The notes under the pieces: generated by a model
Told to the model about the DNA's origin: nothing
What the model saw: the letters and a program-made list of their open reading frames with translations, nothing else
Database searches by the model: none
Program-made: the position numbers and the translations under genes
Part shown: in pieces, positions 55,628 through 64,000 of the stretch
Position numbering within the stretch: the first letter of the stretch is position 1
How the letters are laid out: each line of letters begins with the position of its first letter
Assembly: GCF_000730245.1 (NCBI RefSeq)
Contig: NZ_CP004403.1
Location: forward strand, 62,001-126,000
Source: an endosymbiont of Acanthamoeba sp. UWC8
Lineage (GTDB): Bacteria > Pseudomonadota > Alphaproteobacteria > Rickettsiales > Midichloriaceae
DNA length: 64,000 bases
Direction: 5' to 3'

Positions 55628-57739
55628 TTAAAAAGTATCTTGGTTAAGTACATCATTATCGATGTTTACTTGTAGTAGGAAGTCTTTTTGAAATGCGGCT
55701 CTGTTAGAATCAGTCGCCATTAAAACTATAGTTTTATCAGGAATCTGTCCTTCAAGCACGGTTACTGCTTCAAAATTATCCGCCCAGGAATATCTGGCGG
55801 CATCTTCTTCGGACGATACCGGGTTAACTTCTAACAATTCAATCCCTGAGATTGTTTCACCGCCTTCAACACCCGCTAACTTGGAAGCGCTTATATACTT
55901 CAGTTTAATCCAGTATTTTTCCGCTGTTTTAGCAAAATTTCTCTCAAACATTCTTTCAAGGACAAGCAATCCTCCGGTGCTTAAAAAAGTCATCCCTGAC
56001 ACTCCATATCCTGGAGAGCTTTGGTAATTGAATTCTTTAAGATTATTCAAAGTATTATAGTCGCTATTTACCGACCATAAATAGGCTTCATGTATTCCGG
56101 TGCTTTCATCCTGTTTTGCTCTGCCGTATTCGCTTATTGCAAGAGCCATACCTTGTTTTGAAATACCGAAAGCTTCTATGCCTTCATTTTTCGGTAAAGT
56201 TTTAATATTATCAGGATAGACAAAACTTTGCTTCTTATAGCCGTTCTCAAAATCACAGCCTTTATAAACACTAAAATTTTCAATATTTAAACCTTCATGA
56301 GAAACAATACAATCACCATTATAAAAGGTAACTTCTTCAATATCTCTAAGATTATAAGGTAAAAATTTACCGTTTTCATCTTTAAAGTTACTGATTACGG
56401 AATCCTTAAATCCTGTTATCACATCACCTTCTAGTACCGGCTGAGTTTTGACATAAGCGCCGCGATCGGAGATAAGTACTAAATTTCCTTCGCCGTCAAC
56501 CGTTGCACCAGAAAACTCACCGAACCATTTCTCTTCACTACTAAATGAGGAAGCTTTTTGAGCATAGCCGTGTAAAACATTATTCTTAACTATATTTACT
56601 CCCTCTTTTAACGCTCTTGCACCTAAATGAGTATAGAGATGATATTCATTAATATCACTTAAGGTAAAGTTAAAATTTATTTCATTTTTCATATCCTGCT
56701 TATTTAGCCTTAAAAATTTTCCGACATATGGTAAAAAACGGGAAGCCATCTGTTGAGCACTTTCCAAAGCCTGCACCGGCCTATCCCAAAGCTGGCTTAA
56801 TAGTTTATAAGGGCCGTAAATTGCCGGTTCTACTATCCATTCCTGTAAGTGTTGAAAGCTTGGAATATAGTTATATTCACTCGGTGCGGTCATTTTATCT
56901 CCTATAGTGGTTATTATGTTTTCAGCATAATGAATTATTGAGGTCTTATCTTGCCGTAAATCACCAAAATTTTCATAAATTTGGTGGGTAGCAGTGATAA
57001 CCAGAGCGAGGGTTAAAGGCACAGCAACCAAATTAACCCCGGGAGTAGCTGCTACTCCATACAAGACAGGTATAACCGTTGAACTGAAAAGATTCACCAT
57101 AAAAGCAGATGCAGCTCCTTCTATTGTGCCCTTGATTAATGCTGTGCCGAAATTAGGTAACACTCTATACAGCTCTTCATATATAAGCTTGCCTGCTTCT
57201 TTATAATCCTGCTCTAAAAATTTATTTTTTGCAGAGGCAATTATGTCTTGATCCATATCGTTTATAAATACATGACTTATTTCGGAAATTATTCCCGCAG
57301 GTATTTCAATTGCATATATTTGAGTATCGGCCGATAATATTTTATTGGTCACTCCGGTATCTGTATTATATTTTGCGGCATATTCGTAAGTAAAGCCATA
57401 ATAAGAGCCAGTATGTAAAAAACTTTTAGTACCAATATTTTTAATTGCTCCGAAAATTATCCCGCCTGTAAGTGGCATCTTCAAAAATTCCTTCGCAATA
57501 TAACGCCCAGTATAGCTTAATACGGCGCTTGGTACATGAGAAGCTAATGCATCCTTAGCTAAAAACTCTTTAGGTTCAGTGGTGTTGCTGCACAACCCTT
57601 TAATAAACCAATTGGAATCGATAGTATTTCCGCAAGTGTTATATTGTAGGCTATTAAGGAAATTGGTACCCATGCCGATTAGAATATCAAAGGCAATCGT
57701 ATCGGAAATTTTTTCGGCTAATATTTGTGGTATGCTCAT
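55628..57739 (-). CDS. Hydrophobic domain fused to an esterase-like phytase domain, about 703 aa
   Basis: The C-terminal part (coordinates about 56520 down to 55650) matches the 'esterase-like activity of phytase' family: FSGATVDGEGNLVLISDRG at the start, IEEVTFYNGDCIVSHEG, NEGIEAFGIS, SGMTFLSTGGLLVLERMFER, DNFEAVTV and TDSNRAAFQKDFLLQVN. These proteins are usually secreted, single-domain beta-propellers. Here about 400 residues precede it, with hydrophobic stretches (LPNFGTALIKGTIEGAASAF; VPLTLALVITATHQIY) and no standard signal peptide. ATG 57739 is preferred to TTG 57817. Activity on phytate is not certain for the family. Confidence 0.75.
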   Translation of the reverse strand: MSIPQILAEKISDTIAFDILIGMGTNFLNSLQYNTCGNTIDSNWFIKGLCSNTTEPKEFLAKDALASHVPSAVLSYTGRYIAKEFLKMPLTGGIIFGAIKNIGTKSFLHTGSYYGFTYEYAAKYNTDTGVTNKILSADTQIYAIEIPAGIISEISHVFINDMDQDIIASAKNKFLEQDYKEAGKLIYEELYRVLPNFGTALIKGTIEGAASAFMVNLFSSTVIPVLYGVAATPGVNLVAVPLTLALVITATHQIYENFGDLRQDKTSIIHYAENIITTIGDKMTAPSEYNYIPSFQHLQEWIVEPAIYGPYKLLSQLWDRPVQALESAQQMASRFLPYVGKFLRLNKQDMKNEINFNFTLSDINEYHLYTHLGARALKEGVNIVKNNVLHGYAQKASSFSSEEKWFGEFSGATVDGEGNLVLISDRGAYVKTQPVLEGDVITGFKDSVISNFKDENGKFLPYNLRDIEEVTFYNGDCIVSHEGLNIENFSVYKGCDFENGYKKQSFVYPDNIKTLPKNEGIEAFGISKQGMALAISEYGRAKQDESTGIHEAYLWSVNSDYNTLNNLKEFNYQSSPGYGVSGMTFLSTGGLLVLERMFERNFAKTAEKYWIKLKYISASKLAGVEGGETISGIELLEVNPVSSEEDAARYSWADNFEAVTVLEGQIPDKTIVLMATDSNRAAFQKDFLLQVNIDNDVLNQDTF

Positions 57740-57934
57740 AATAATATATAATAAGTTGGTAGTTTGCCGGTACAGTGAGATAATAAATAATTCAAAGCAA
57801 CCAACAATTGCGCACAATTATACCATTAAATCTATTTAAATAAACTAAAAGAATGCCTATATTTAACTATAAACATTACTATTTAAATAACTTAGTGAAG
57901 AAAATATTATGTTTTATTAAATATGATTTATTTT

Positions 57935-58672
57935 TTATGAATGTTTTTTCGGTATATAATGATGTAACAAATTCCCGTTTTCTTTAAGCCAAAGATCAGC
58001 TTCCTTACATCTTGGGTTTACTTCCGCTAATAAACTCCAAAAACGCTGATTATGACTCATCTCAAGTAAATGACATAACTCATGTGCAACAACCGACTCA
58101 ATTACGAAAAGCGGAGCGAATGCAAGCCTCCATGAAAACGATATTCTTCCTCGCGAAGAACAGCTGCCCCATCTGCCGCTCTGATCTCTTAAAGATATAT
58201 TAGCATATTGTGCACCCAATTTTTTGCAGATTTCATCGGCATAAATATAGATTTTTTCTTTAAGCAACATTGAAAGATGTTTTTTGATTTTGCCTAACGA
58301 ATTATTATCAATTTTTGAAACCAAAATTTTATTATTTTCAATTTGAACTTTCTTTGAAGCAGTGTAAGTCGCTTCAATAGTATGCGGGATGCCGAAAACC
58401 ATTATTTCATTTCCTACAGGTACGGTAGATTGAAATTTTTTTAAATTTTCTCTAATCCATTCTTCTTCAGTCATTAAGAAGTTATGCGCATGCTTAATGT
58501 TTACTGATACTGGAGTGACAAGGCGTACTCCTCTAAGACCGACATGAATTCTAAGCTTTTTGGCACGTGCGCTTTGCCTTAACTTTACTTGTATAACATC
58601 AGAACCATTAATTAATTCAATCGTTTTTATTTGGTTCGCAACTAAGGGGGCAGTAATATTCTTTTTCTTCAT
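57935..58672 (-). CDS. M48-like metal-dependent hydrolase (YgjP/DUF45 family)
   Basis: A SprT-like zinc peptidase-fold protein. The 245-residue product has VVAHELCHLLEMSHNQRFW, with the HExxH at 197-201 and the third ligand His207, and before it RWGSCSSRGRISFSWRL, the signature of the DUF45 family. No signal peptide. Substrate is unknown. It lies alone between the phytase-like and GrpB-GNAT genes. Confidence 0.92.
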   Translation of the reverse strand: MKKKNITAPLVANQIKTIELINGSDVIQVKLRQSARAKKLRIHVGLRGVRLVTPVSVNIKHAHNFLMTEEEWIRENLKKFQSTVPVGNEIMVFGIPHTIEATYTASKKVQIENNKILVSKIDNNSLGKIKKHLSMLLKEKIYIYADEICKKLGAQYANISLRDQSGRWGSCSSRGRISFSWRLAFAPLFVIESVVAHELCHLLEMSHNQRFWSLLAEVNPRCKEADLWLKENGNLLHHYIPKKHS

Positions 58673-58970
58673 GTTTATTTTAGATCAGTTAATTTATAAA
58701 AAGCGGTTTTAAAAGCAATACACTTCATGGTAAATGGCGAAATTAAGTAATTCAAATATATTTTTAAACCGATAAAAAATTATTTTGATAAGTATTACAA
58801 TCTTATTAAGGATTAGCATAAGTTAAAATCCTCATAAATAGCCATGGCACAAACTTATATCTTTTTATTGAGCATTCTTCAATTAGCAAATATAATAAGC
58901 TTTTAAAATATATAGCTAACTGTTGCACTTAGTTAACTATAATATAAACGGTATATAAGCCGGGTAAACA
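58673..58970. other. 298-base AT-rich intergenic gap
   Basis: Divergent gap between the DUF45 and GrpB-GNAT genes. A TATAAT box (58938-58943) about 30 bases before the GrpB-GNAT start is the only promoter-like element; no good -35 is seen at the right distance. No gene, repeat or RNA was found. Confidence 0.4.
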
Positions 58971-59930
58971 ATGAAAAGAAAGCGAAGAAAAGTAGAGGTT
59001 GTGGCTTATAAAGAAGAGTGGAAGAAGATATTTCATGAAGAAGCAACAAATATAAAAGAATTAATGGGTGAACTTATAACGTATATTCATCATATCGGCT
59101 CTACAAGCATTTCCAATATAAAAGCTAAGCCGATAGTTGACATAATGCCGGTAGTTAAAGACATAGCGCAAGTTGATGCTTTTAATATGGAAATGGAAGC
59201 TATGGGTTATAAAGCTTATGGAGAATATGGACTAACGGGCAGAAGATATTTTGCTAAATTTTCCAATCAAGAAGAGAATACAAGGGTAGCTCATGTACAT
59301 TTTTACCAAGAGGGTAATCTTGAAGTAGAGCAGCATTTATTATTTAGAGATTATTTAATTTCTCATCCTCAGGATGCTCTTAGGTATTCCGAACTGAAAG
59401 AAAGCTTAGCTGAAAAATATCCTAATGACATTGATAGGTATAGAATGGGCAAAGATATTTTTATTAAACAAATTTTGAAGAAAGCAGGATTTATGCTTAC
59501 TTATCTACGTGAAGTTAATACTGATAATGAATGGGAGCAATATCATACAATCCGTGAAACCGAGCTTTTTAATAATTCTGATAATAAATATGATAGAATG
59601 CACCCGAGCCTCAGCGACTCAAATAATTTGCATTATGTATTTTATAAGGGAGCCGATATAATTGGAGTTATTCAACTAGAGCAATTGACTTCTAAGAAAG
59701 TTGCTTTTCGCAATATAGCAATAAAAGGAAATTTTAAGAACCGTGGTTTCGGTAGTGACCTGATAAAACAGGCTGAAAGAATTGCAAAAAATAAAGGCTA
59801 TAAATTAATTTTACTCCATGCTGCCAAGGAGGCTTATAACTTTTATAAGAGAAACGGATTTAGTGAGATGGAGTTTAAAGAAAAGGTTGAGTTTAACTTG
59901 GAATGTATTGATATGGGCAAAAAGATATAA
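58971..59930 (+). CDS. GrpB/UPF0157 domain fused to a GNAT acetyltransferase, 319 aa
   Basis: The N-terminal half (residues 8-165) is a GrpB-type nucleotidyltransferase-fold domain: VVAYKEEWKKIFHEEATNI, HHIGSTSISNIKAKPIVDIM with the GSTS and DxM, and RVAHVHFYQEGN. The C-terminal half (about 175-319) is a GNAT domain with FRNIAIKGNFKNRGFGSDLI (acetyl-CoA loop) and AYNFYKRNGF. The two families are usually separate or adjacent genes; here they are one chain without frameshift. Substrates unknown; a tRNA-ligase-like or antibiotic modification role would be guesswork. Confidence 0.88.
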   Translation: MKRKRRKVEVVAYKEEWKKIFHEEATNIKELMGELITYIHHIGSTSISNIKAKPIVDIMPVVKDIAQVDAFNMEMEAMGYKAYGEYGLTGRRYFAKFSNQEENTRVAHVHFYQEGNLEVEQHLLFRDYLISHPQDALRYSELKESLAEKYPNDIDRYRMGKDIFIKQILKKAGFMLTYLREVNTDNEWEQYHTIRETELFNNSDNKYDRMHPSLSDSNNLHYVFYKGADIIGVIQLEQLTSKKVAFRNIAIKGNFKNRGFGSDLIKQAERIAKNKGYKLILLHAAKEAYNFYKRNGFSEMEFKEKVEFNLECIDMGKKI

Positions 59931-59953
59931 ACTTTATAGTATTAGCGCTAATA

Positions 59954-60682
59954 CTATTTAGCAGACTTATTATCATTAATAATATTCTGCAAAGTATGTT
60001 TAAACTTTTTATCCTTTAGCATTTCGGCAAGGAATGAACGAAGTTTAATACATATGCTGTTGCCTTCGATATCATGCACATCTACACAGCTTTCTTTGTT
60101 GTGATTGTTTAAAAGATCTTCGGCTTTTATCCACATGAAGTCATCTTTCTCTTTGTGACTTAACACTTGAGAAGCATTGCGATTTCTAATTAAAATATCT
60201 TTCTCAGTATAAAATGGCGCTTCAACAAAGTTTATCATTACTTCACGATTAACTGATCTTTGATAACAAGCTTTACCGTTTTCAAGAATGTATTCACTGT
60301 CAAGCTTATAGGTTCCTGCTGTTTCTTCCTCTAATTCTCGTATACTTCCTTCTAAAAAAGACTCTGAACTTTTATTAGGTTTTAATTCAACACTTCCACT
60401 AAATTCCGAGTATTTACCAGAAGATACGGGGTCATTAACATCTTGTTTTTCTCTACCGATTAAAATATAAGCTTTACCTTTAGAATATGTGTATAACATT
60501 ATTCCTGCGGTCGCCTTCGGGCGTCCGTCTTTTTTAAACATTTTAGGTCTTGAATGCAATATCCTCTCCTTTGAAGCTATATCATAAGAGCAGCGAAATA
60601 ACAGATCACCTTGAGTTGCAAAAGCAAGGTTGTTATTAACTAGTATAATATAACATAGAAAGATTCTAATTAGTATATACAT
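59954..60682 (-). CDS. Secreted Nudix hydrolase-like protein
   Basis: The N-terminal 22 residues are a signal peptide (hydrophobic FLCYIILV, ending AFA before TQGD). The rest is a Nudix domain: KATAGIMLYTYSKGKAYILI, FSGSVELKPNKSSESF, and the box around Glu107 with RELEEETAG (115-123), where the usual Gly after EEx is Ala and an insertion widens the first half. Nudix enzymes cut nucleoside diphosphates linked to another group. An exported one would act in the periplasm or host. It lies 70 bases downstream of clpX on the same strand. Confidence 0.8.
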   Translation of the reverse strand: MYILIRIFLCYIILVNNNLAFATQGDLLFRCSYDIASKERILHSRPKMFKKDGRPKATAGIMLYTYSKGKAYILIGREKQDVNDPVSSGKYSEFSGSVELKPNKSSESFLEGSIRELEEETAGTYKLDSEYILENGKACYQRSVNREVMINFVEAPFYTEKDILIRNRNASQVLSHKEKDDFMWIKAEDLLNNHNKESCVDVHDIEGNSICIKLRSFLAEMLKDKKFKHTLQNIINDNKSAK

Positions 60683-60752
60683 TTTACTTAAATAACCGAT
60701 AGATACTATTAAAAAGATATATACTAAAGGTTATTTAAATAAAACTTTATCT

Positions 60753-62057
60753 TTACACGTCAGAATTAGCTTTTTTATCTATACGCTCAGTTTTTTTAGC
60801 AGTAGAAGCTTTTTGCGAGGCTCTAGAAGCAGGCTTCTCACTTTCATAAATTATAAACGGCTTAGAATTATTCTTTATAACTTCTTCAGTGATGATGACT
60901 TCTTTAACACCTTCAGCGCCCGGAACTTCATACATAAGTTCTAGAAGAGTATCTTCCATTATTGCTCTTAAGCCGCGTGCACCGGTTTTTCTTTTAATTG
61001 CCTTATTAGCTATTTCTTCTAAAGCTTTTTCTTCAAATTTAAGATTAATTTTCTCCATTTCAAAAAGCTTAATATATTGCTTAACTAAAGCATTTTTAGG
61101 CTTAGTTAAAATTTCAATAAGTGCTTCTTTATTTAAATTATTAATTGTTGAGATTACGGGAAGCCTTCCGACAAACTCGGGTATTAATCCATATTTCAAT
61201 AAGTCTTCCGGCTCAACTTTTGTGAGTAATTCGCCGACATTTAGATCTTCAGGATTCTTTACATCAGCTCCAAAACCGATTGCAGAAGTTTTACCTCTTG
61301 CTGCAATCACTTTTTCCAAGCCGTCAAATGCACCACTACAGATAAAAAGAATATTAGTGGTATCAACTTGTAAAAATTCCTGTTGTGGATGTTTTCTGCC
61401 GCCTTGAGGCGGAACTGCTGCAATAGTGCCTTCTAAGAGTTTTAATAATGCCTGTTGTACTCCTTCGCCTGAAACATCACGGGTGATGGAAGGGCTATCC
61501 GATTTTCTGGAAATTTTATCAATTTCATCAATATAGACTATTCCTCTTTGTGCCCGCTCCACATTATAATCAGCAGCTTGTAATAACCTTAGAATGATAT
61601 TCTCCACATCTTCACCGACATACCCCGCTTCGGTTAGCGTTGTTGCATCAGCTACAGCAAAAGGAACATCAAGGATTTTAGCTAAGGTTTGTGCAAGTAA
61701 AGTTTTACCGCAACCCGTAGGCCCTATAAGAAGAATATTAGACTTAGAAATCTCAACATCACTACTTGCGCCTAAGTTTGAAAGCCTTTTGTAGTGATTA
61801 TGAACAGCAACAGAAAGAATCTTTTTAGCTCGCTCTTGCCCGATAACATAGTCATCCAATGTGATTTTTATATTTTTAGGTTTAGGTAATTCATTGCCTT
61901 GAGCAATTGTATTTCTGCTGTCTTCTTTAACTATATCCATACATAATTCGACACACTCATTGCAGATAAATACGGTAGGCCCTGCAATAAGTTTTCTTAC
62001 TTCATGTTGGCTTTTTCCGCAAAATGAACAATATAATGTGTTTTTTATTTCAGTCAT
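60753..62057 (-). CDS. clpX: ATP-dependent unfoldase ClpX
   Basis: Feeds substrates into ClpP. The 434-residue product has the zinc-binding N domain [17 protein letters not shown] with ICNECVELC, the Walker [13 protein letters not shown], Walker [11 protein letters not shown], sensor and pore loop motifs (GYVGEDVE), and the ClpP-docking IGF loop (SAIGFGADV). Full length. Its ATG overlaps the clpP stop by 4 bases, the usual tig-clpP-clpX order. Confidence 0.98.
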   Translation of the reverse strand: MTEIKNTLYCSFCGKSQHEVRKLIAGPTVFICNECVELCMDIVKEDSRNTIAQGNELPKPKNIKITLDDYVIGQERAKKILSVAVHNHYKRLSNLGASSDVEISKSNILLIGPTGCGKTLLAQTLAKILDVPFAVADATTLTEAGYVGEDVENIILRLLQAADYNVERAQRGIVYIDEIDKISRKSDSPSITRDVSGEGVQQALLKLLEGTIAAVPPQGGRKHPQQEFLQVDTTNILFICSGAFDGLEKVIAARGKTSAIGFGADVKNPEDLNVGELLTKVEPEDLLKYGLIPEFVGRLPVISTINNLNKEALIEILTKPKNALVKQYIKLFEMEKINLKFEEKALEEIANKAIKRKTGARGLRAIMEDTLLELMYEVPGAEGVKEVIITEEVIKNNSKPFIIYESEKPASRASQKASTAKKTERIDKKANSDV

Positions 62058-62740
62058 GATTCCCTATCCCCCGATTTTATTTCTTCTCCTGCTGAATCTT
62101 TTAGTGCTGTCCTTTCAGAAAGAATTTCATCTATTAAACCAAATTCTTTAGATTCCAGTGGAGACATAAAATTATCACGCTCCATACTACTTTTTATTCT
62201 ACTTATATCTTGACCGGTGTGTCTAGCATAAAGTTTATGAAGCATCTCTTTTGTTTTTAAAATTTCTTTAGCGTGTATTTCAAAGTCAGTTGCTTGGCCT
62301 TGGAAGCCGCCTAAAGGTTGATGTATCATTATTCGTGAATTAGGAAGGGAATATCTCATTCCCGGCTCTCCACCGGTGAGTAGAACCGAACCCATTGAGC
62401 ATGCCTGCCCGAAACAAAGGGTAGCTACTTTCGGTTTAATATATTGCATTGTATCATAAATTGACATACCCGAAGTCACAACTCCGCCCGGGGAGTTAAT
62501 ATACATAAATACTTTTTTATCAGGGTTCTCGGATTCAAGGAAAAGAAGCTGTGCAACGATAAGTGAAGCCATATTATCTTCAACTTGGCCTTGTACAAAA
62601 ACAATACGCTCCTTAAGTAAACGTGAAAATATATCGTATGCTCTTTCACCTCTGGAAGTCTGCTCGACTACCATTGGTACTAAGCCCATGTTGATACTAT
62701 CTTCAATTAAATTATTAAACTTTTTTCCCATAAATCCCAT
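62054..62740 (-). CDS. clpP: ATP-dependent Clp protease proteolytic subunit
   Basis: The serine protease barrel of ClpXP/ClpAP. It has the catalytic Ser in [11 protein letters not shown], His in [15 protein letters not shown], and Asp in the C-terminal part, with the family's [21 protein letters not shown]. The first Met (62740) gives [10 protein letters not shown]; the later [19 protein letters not shown] start is closer to the usual N-terminus, so the true start is uncertain by some 16 residues. Confidence 0.97.
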   Translation of the reverse strand: MGFMGKKFNNLIEDSINMGLVPMVVEQTSRGERAYDIFSRLLKERIVFVQGQVEDNMASLIVAQLLFLESENPDKKVFMYINSPGGVVTSGMSIYDTMQYIKPKVATLCFGQACSMGSVLLTGGEPGMRYSLPNSRIMIHQPLGGFQGQATDFEIHAKEILKTKEMLHKLYARHTGQDISRIKSSMERDNFMSPLESKEFGLIDEILSERTALKDSAGEEIKSGDRES

Positions 62741-62763
62741 AGAACCCTTAGTAATAATATATA

Positions 62764-64000
62764 TTAGTTTGCAGCTGTTAAATCCTTAGCATAATTTTCG
62801 AAAAACTCTTGAGAAGAAATCATCTTCTTATTAGTTTTAACTTTTGTTAAGATGAAATCAACAGCTTTTTCTTCAAGTAACGGACCTTTCAAACGTTCAA
62901 GATTTTCTTTCTTACTATAGAAGTCAATTACTAACTTCTCTTGACCGGGTCTTTGCATTGCTTCCGCATAAACTGCCTGCTGTAAATCGCGCTCTTCAAC
63001 ATTAATATTATTGTTCTTCGCGGTTTCTGCAAGTAATATGCCGAGTCTTACTCTTCTTGCTGCGATTTTCTTATACTCATCTTCAAGCTCATCAAGAGGC
63101 TTATTGAAGTTTTCAGGATTTTTCTCATGCTGTTTCTTGATTTCATTCCACATCATTTCAAAATCAAGTTTAAACATGCCTTCCGGCACTTCAAAGTTAT
63201 ATTTGCCGTCTATTGCATCAAATAAGAGTTTTTTAGTTCTAAGTCTTGCAACGCCTTCAAAATCGGCTTTAATTTTTTGCTTAATCATTTCATTTAGTTT
63301 CTCTAAAGATTCCAAACCTAATTTTTTAGCAAATTCATCATCAATATTATCAACTGCTTCCGGAGTTAACACCTCATTCACTTTTACATCAAATGTAGCT
63401 GCTTTTCCGGCTAGAGTTTTGCTCGTATAGTCGGCAGGGAAGGTTACGTTAACATCTTTAGTATCACCTTTTTTCACGCCGATTAACTGATCTTCAAAGC
63501 CAGGGATAAATTGATTAGAACCCAATTCAAGTCTAATACCTTCACCTTTTCCGCCTTCAAATTCTTCACCATCCACTTTGCCGATAAAGTCAATCATTAC
63601 GGCATCACCTTTTTTAGCAGCATAAGAATCTTCGGCAGCTTCAAAGTTTTTGAAGTTTTTCAAAATATCTTCATGTGCTTTTTTAAGATCCTCGTCAGTA
63701 ACTTCAATATCAAGTGTTTCGATTTCCAACTCATCCCAATTTACTGTAGGAACTTCAGGGAAGATCTCTACTTTAGCTTCAAAAACTAAATTTGATTTAT
63801 CATCAAAAGATTTAACTTCCACATAAGGTTGCAGTGCAGGTCTAATATTATTTTTTGAAAAATGATCGCGTAATGCTTCATCAATAACTGTTTCAATGGT
63901 TTTGCTAAGTACTTGTTCCCCGATTCTTTTTCTTACGATCGGGAGCGGAACTTTTCCGTCTCTAAAGCCGGCCATTTTAAATGTCTTTGCTTGTTCTTCA
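62764..64000 (-). CDS. tig: Trigger factor (5' end outside the window)
   Basis: A ribosome-bound chaperone with peptidyl-prolyl isomerase activity. The gene runs off the right edge: the frame is open from 63999, and [20 protein letters not shown] there is the ribosome-binding region (GFRxGKVP), so the ATG at 63975 is internal, not the start. The isomerase domain follows ([37 protein letters not shown]), then the helical C-domain. The stop is 23 bases before clpP. Confidence 0.96.
   Translation of the reverse strand, partial: EEQAKTFKMAGFRDGKVPLPIVRKRIGEQVLSKTIETVIDEALRDHFSKNNIRPALQPYVEVKSFDDKSNLVFEAKVEIFPEVPTVNWDELEIETLDIEVTDEDLKKAHEDILKNFKNFEAAEDSYAAKKGDAVMIDFIGKVDGEEFEGGKGEGIRLELGSNQFIPGFEDQLIGVKKGDTKDVNVTFPADYTSKTLAGKAATFDVKVNEVLTPEAVDNIDDEFAKKLGLESLEKLNEMIKQKIKADFEGVARLRTKKLLFDAIDGKYNFEVPEGMFKLDFEMMWNEIKKQHEKNPENFNKPLDELEDEYKKIAARRVRLGILLAETAKNNNINVEERDLQQAVYAEAMQRPGQEKLVIDFYSKKENLERLKGPLLEEKAVDFILTKVKTNKKMISSQEFFENYAKDLTAAN

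Noticed and set aside
60889-61407. 172-codon open frame on the plus strand
   Set aside because: Antisense to clpX, with composition typical of reverse-frame shadows.

Overview
The window is a 64 kb piece of an AT-rich, gene-dense alphaproteobacterial chromosome. Single-copy genes of alphaproteobacterial type (acpP, nuoH, grpE, mdh, lptF, clpB, typA, pccA, tgt, ccoG, coq7, pssA/psd, dapB, tig-clpP-clpX) lie among ankyrin proteins, low-complexity proteins and membrane proteins that I cannot assign to families. This mix suggests an obligate intracellular Rickettsiales-like bacterium. It keeps a complete riboflavin operon, dapB, a PBP4-type carboxypeptidase and a lytic transglycosylase. That would fit a member with a murein sacculus, such as Midichloriaceae, better than Rickettsia itself; the lineage call is inference.

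Layout. 1-7.7 kb: acpP (partial), a lone nuoH, two orphan genes, a GNAT gene, grpE, mdh and an HSL-type esterase. 7.7-13.1 kb: a seven-repeat ankyrin protein, dacB, and a protein joining a degenerate Fic-like region to a zeta-toxin-like kinase. 13.1-25.4 kb: lptF, clpB, a ferritin-like protein, a host-attachment-family protein, two related orphan genes (one broken at a T8 tract), crcB, a CDF metal exporter, dksA, a histidine phosphatase and typA. 25.5-32.6 kb: cytochrome b561, pccA, a stand-alone TrmB-like sensor domain, and a minus-strand dsbD-HAD-APH cluster. 32.7-42.1 kb: a 788-aa repeat membrane protein, a WecA/MraY-type transferase, a 502-aa orphan, then a tight tgt-ccoG-dsbB-coq7-exonuclease operon. 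42.1-47.7 kb: an APH-type kinase flanked by strong palindromes, a lytic transglycosylase, psd-pssA, a LOG protein and dapB. 47.8-51.4 kb: an FMN riboswitch followed by ribD-ribE-ribBA-ribH and a strong terminator; a decayed second ribH tail lies 0.7 kb further on. 51.4-64 kb: orphan genes, a GCS2-type ligase with a GST, a hydrophobic domain fused to a phytase-like domain, a DUF45 peptidase, a GrpB-GNAT fusion, a secreted Nudix protein, and tig-clpP-clpX running off the right edge.

The metabolic genes work as small modules. FMN-regulated riboflavin synthesis supplies flavin for the respiratory chain (nuoH, coq7, ccoG). DsbB and DsbD handle periplasmic thiols. PssA and Psd make phosphatidylethanolamine. 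GrpE, ClpB, ClpP, ClpX and Tig handle protein quality control. The least expected items are the Fic-like/zeta protein, the phytase-like fusion, the secreted Nudix protein, the homopolymer-broken Ser/Glu-rich gene, and the ribH remnant. No rRNA, tRNA, CRISPR array, transposase or phage structural gene was found by eye.
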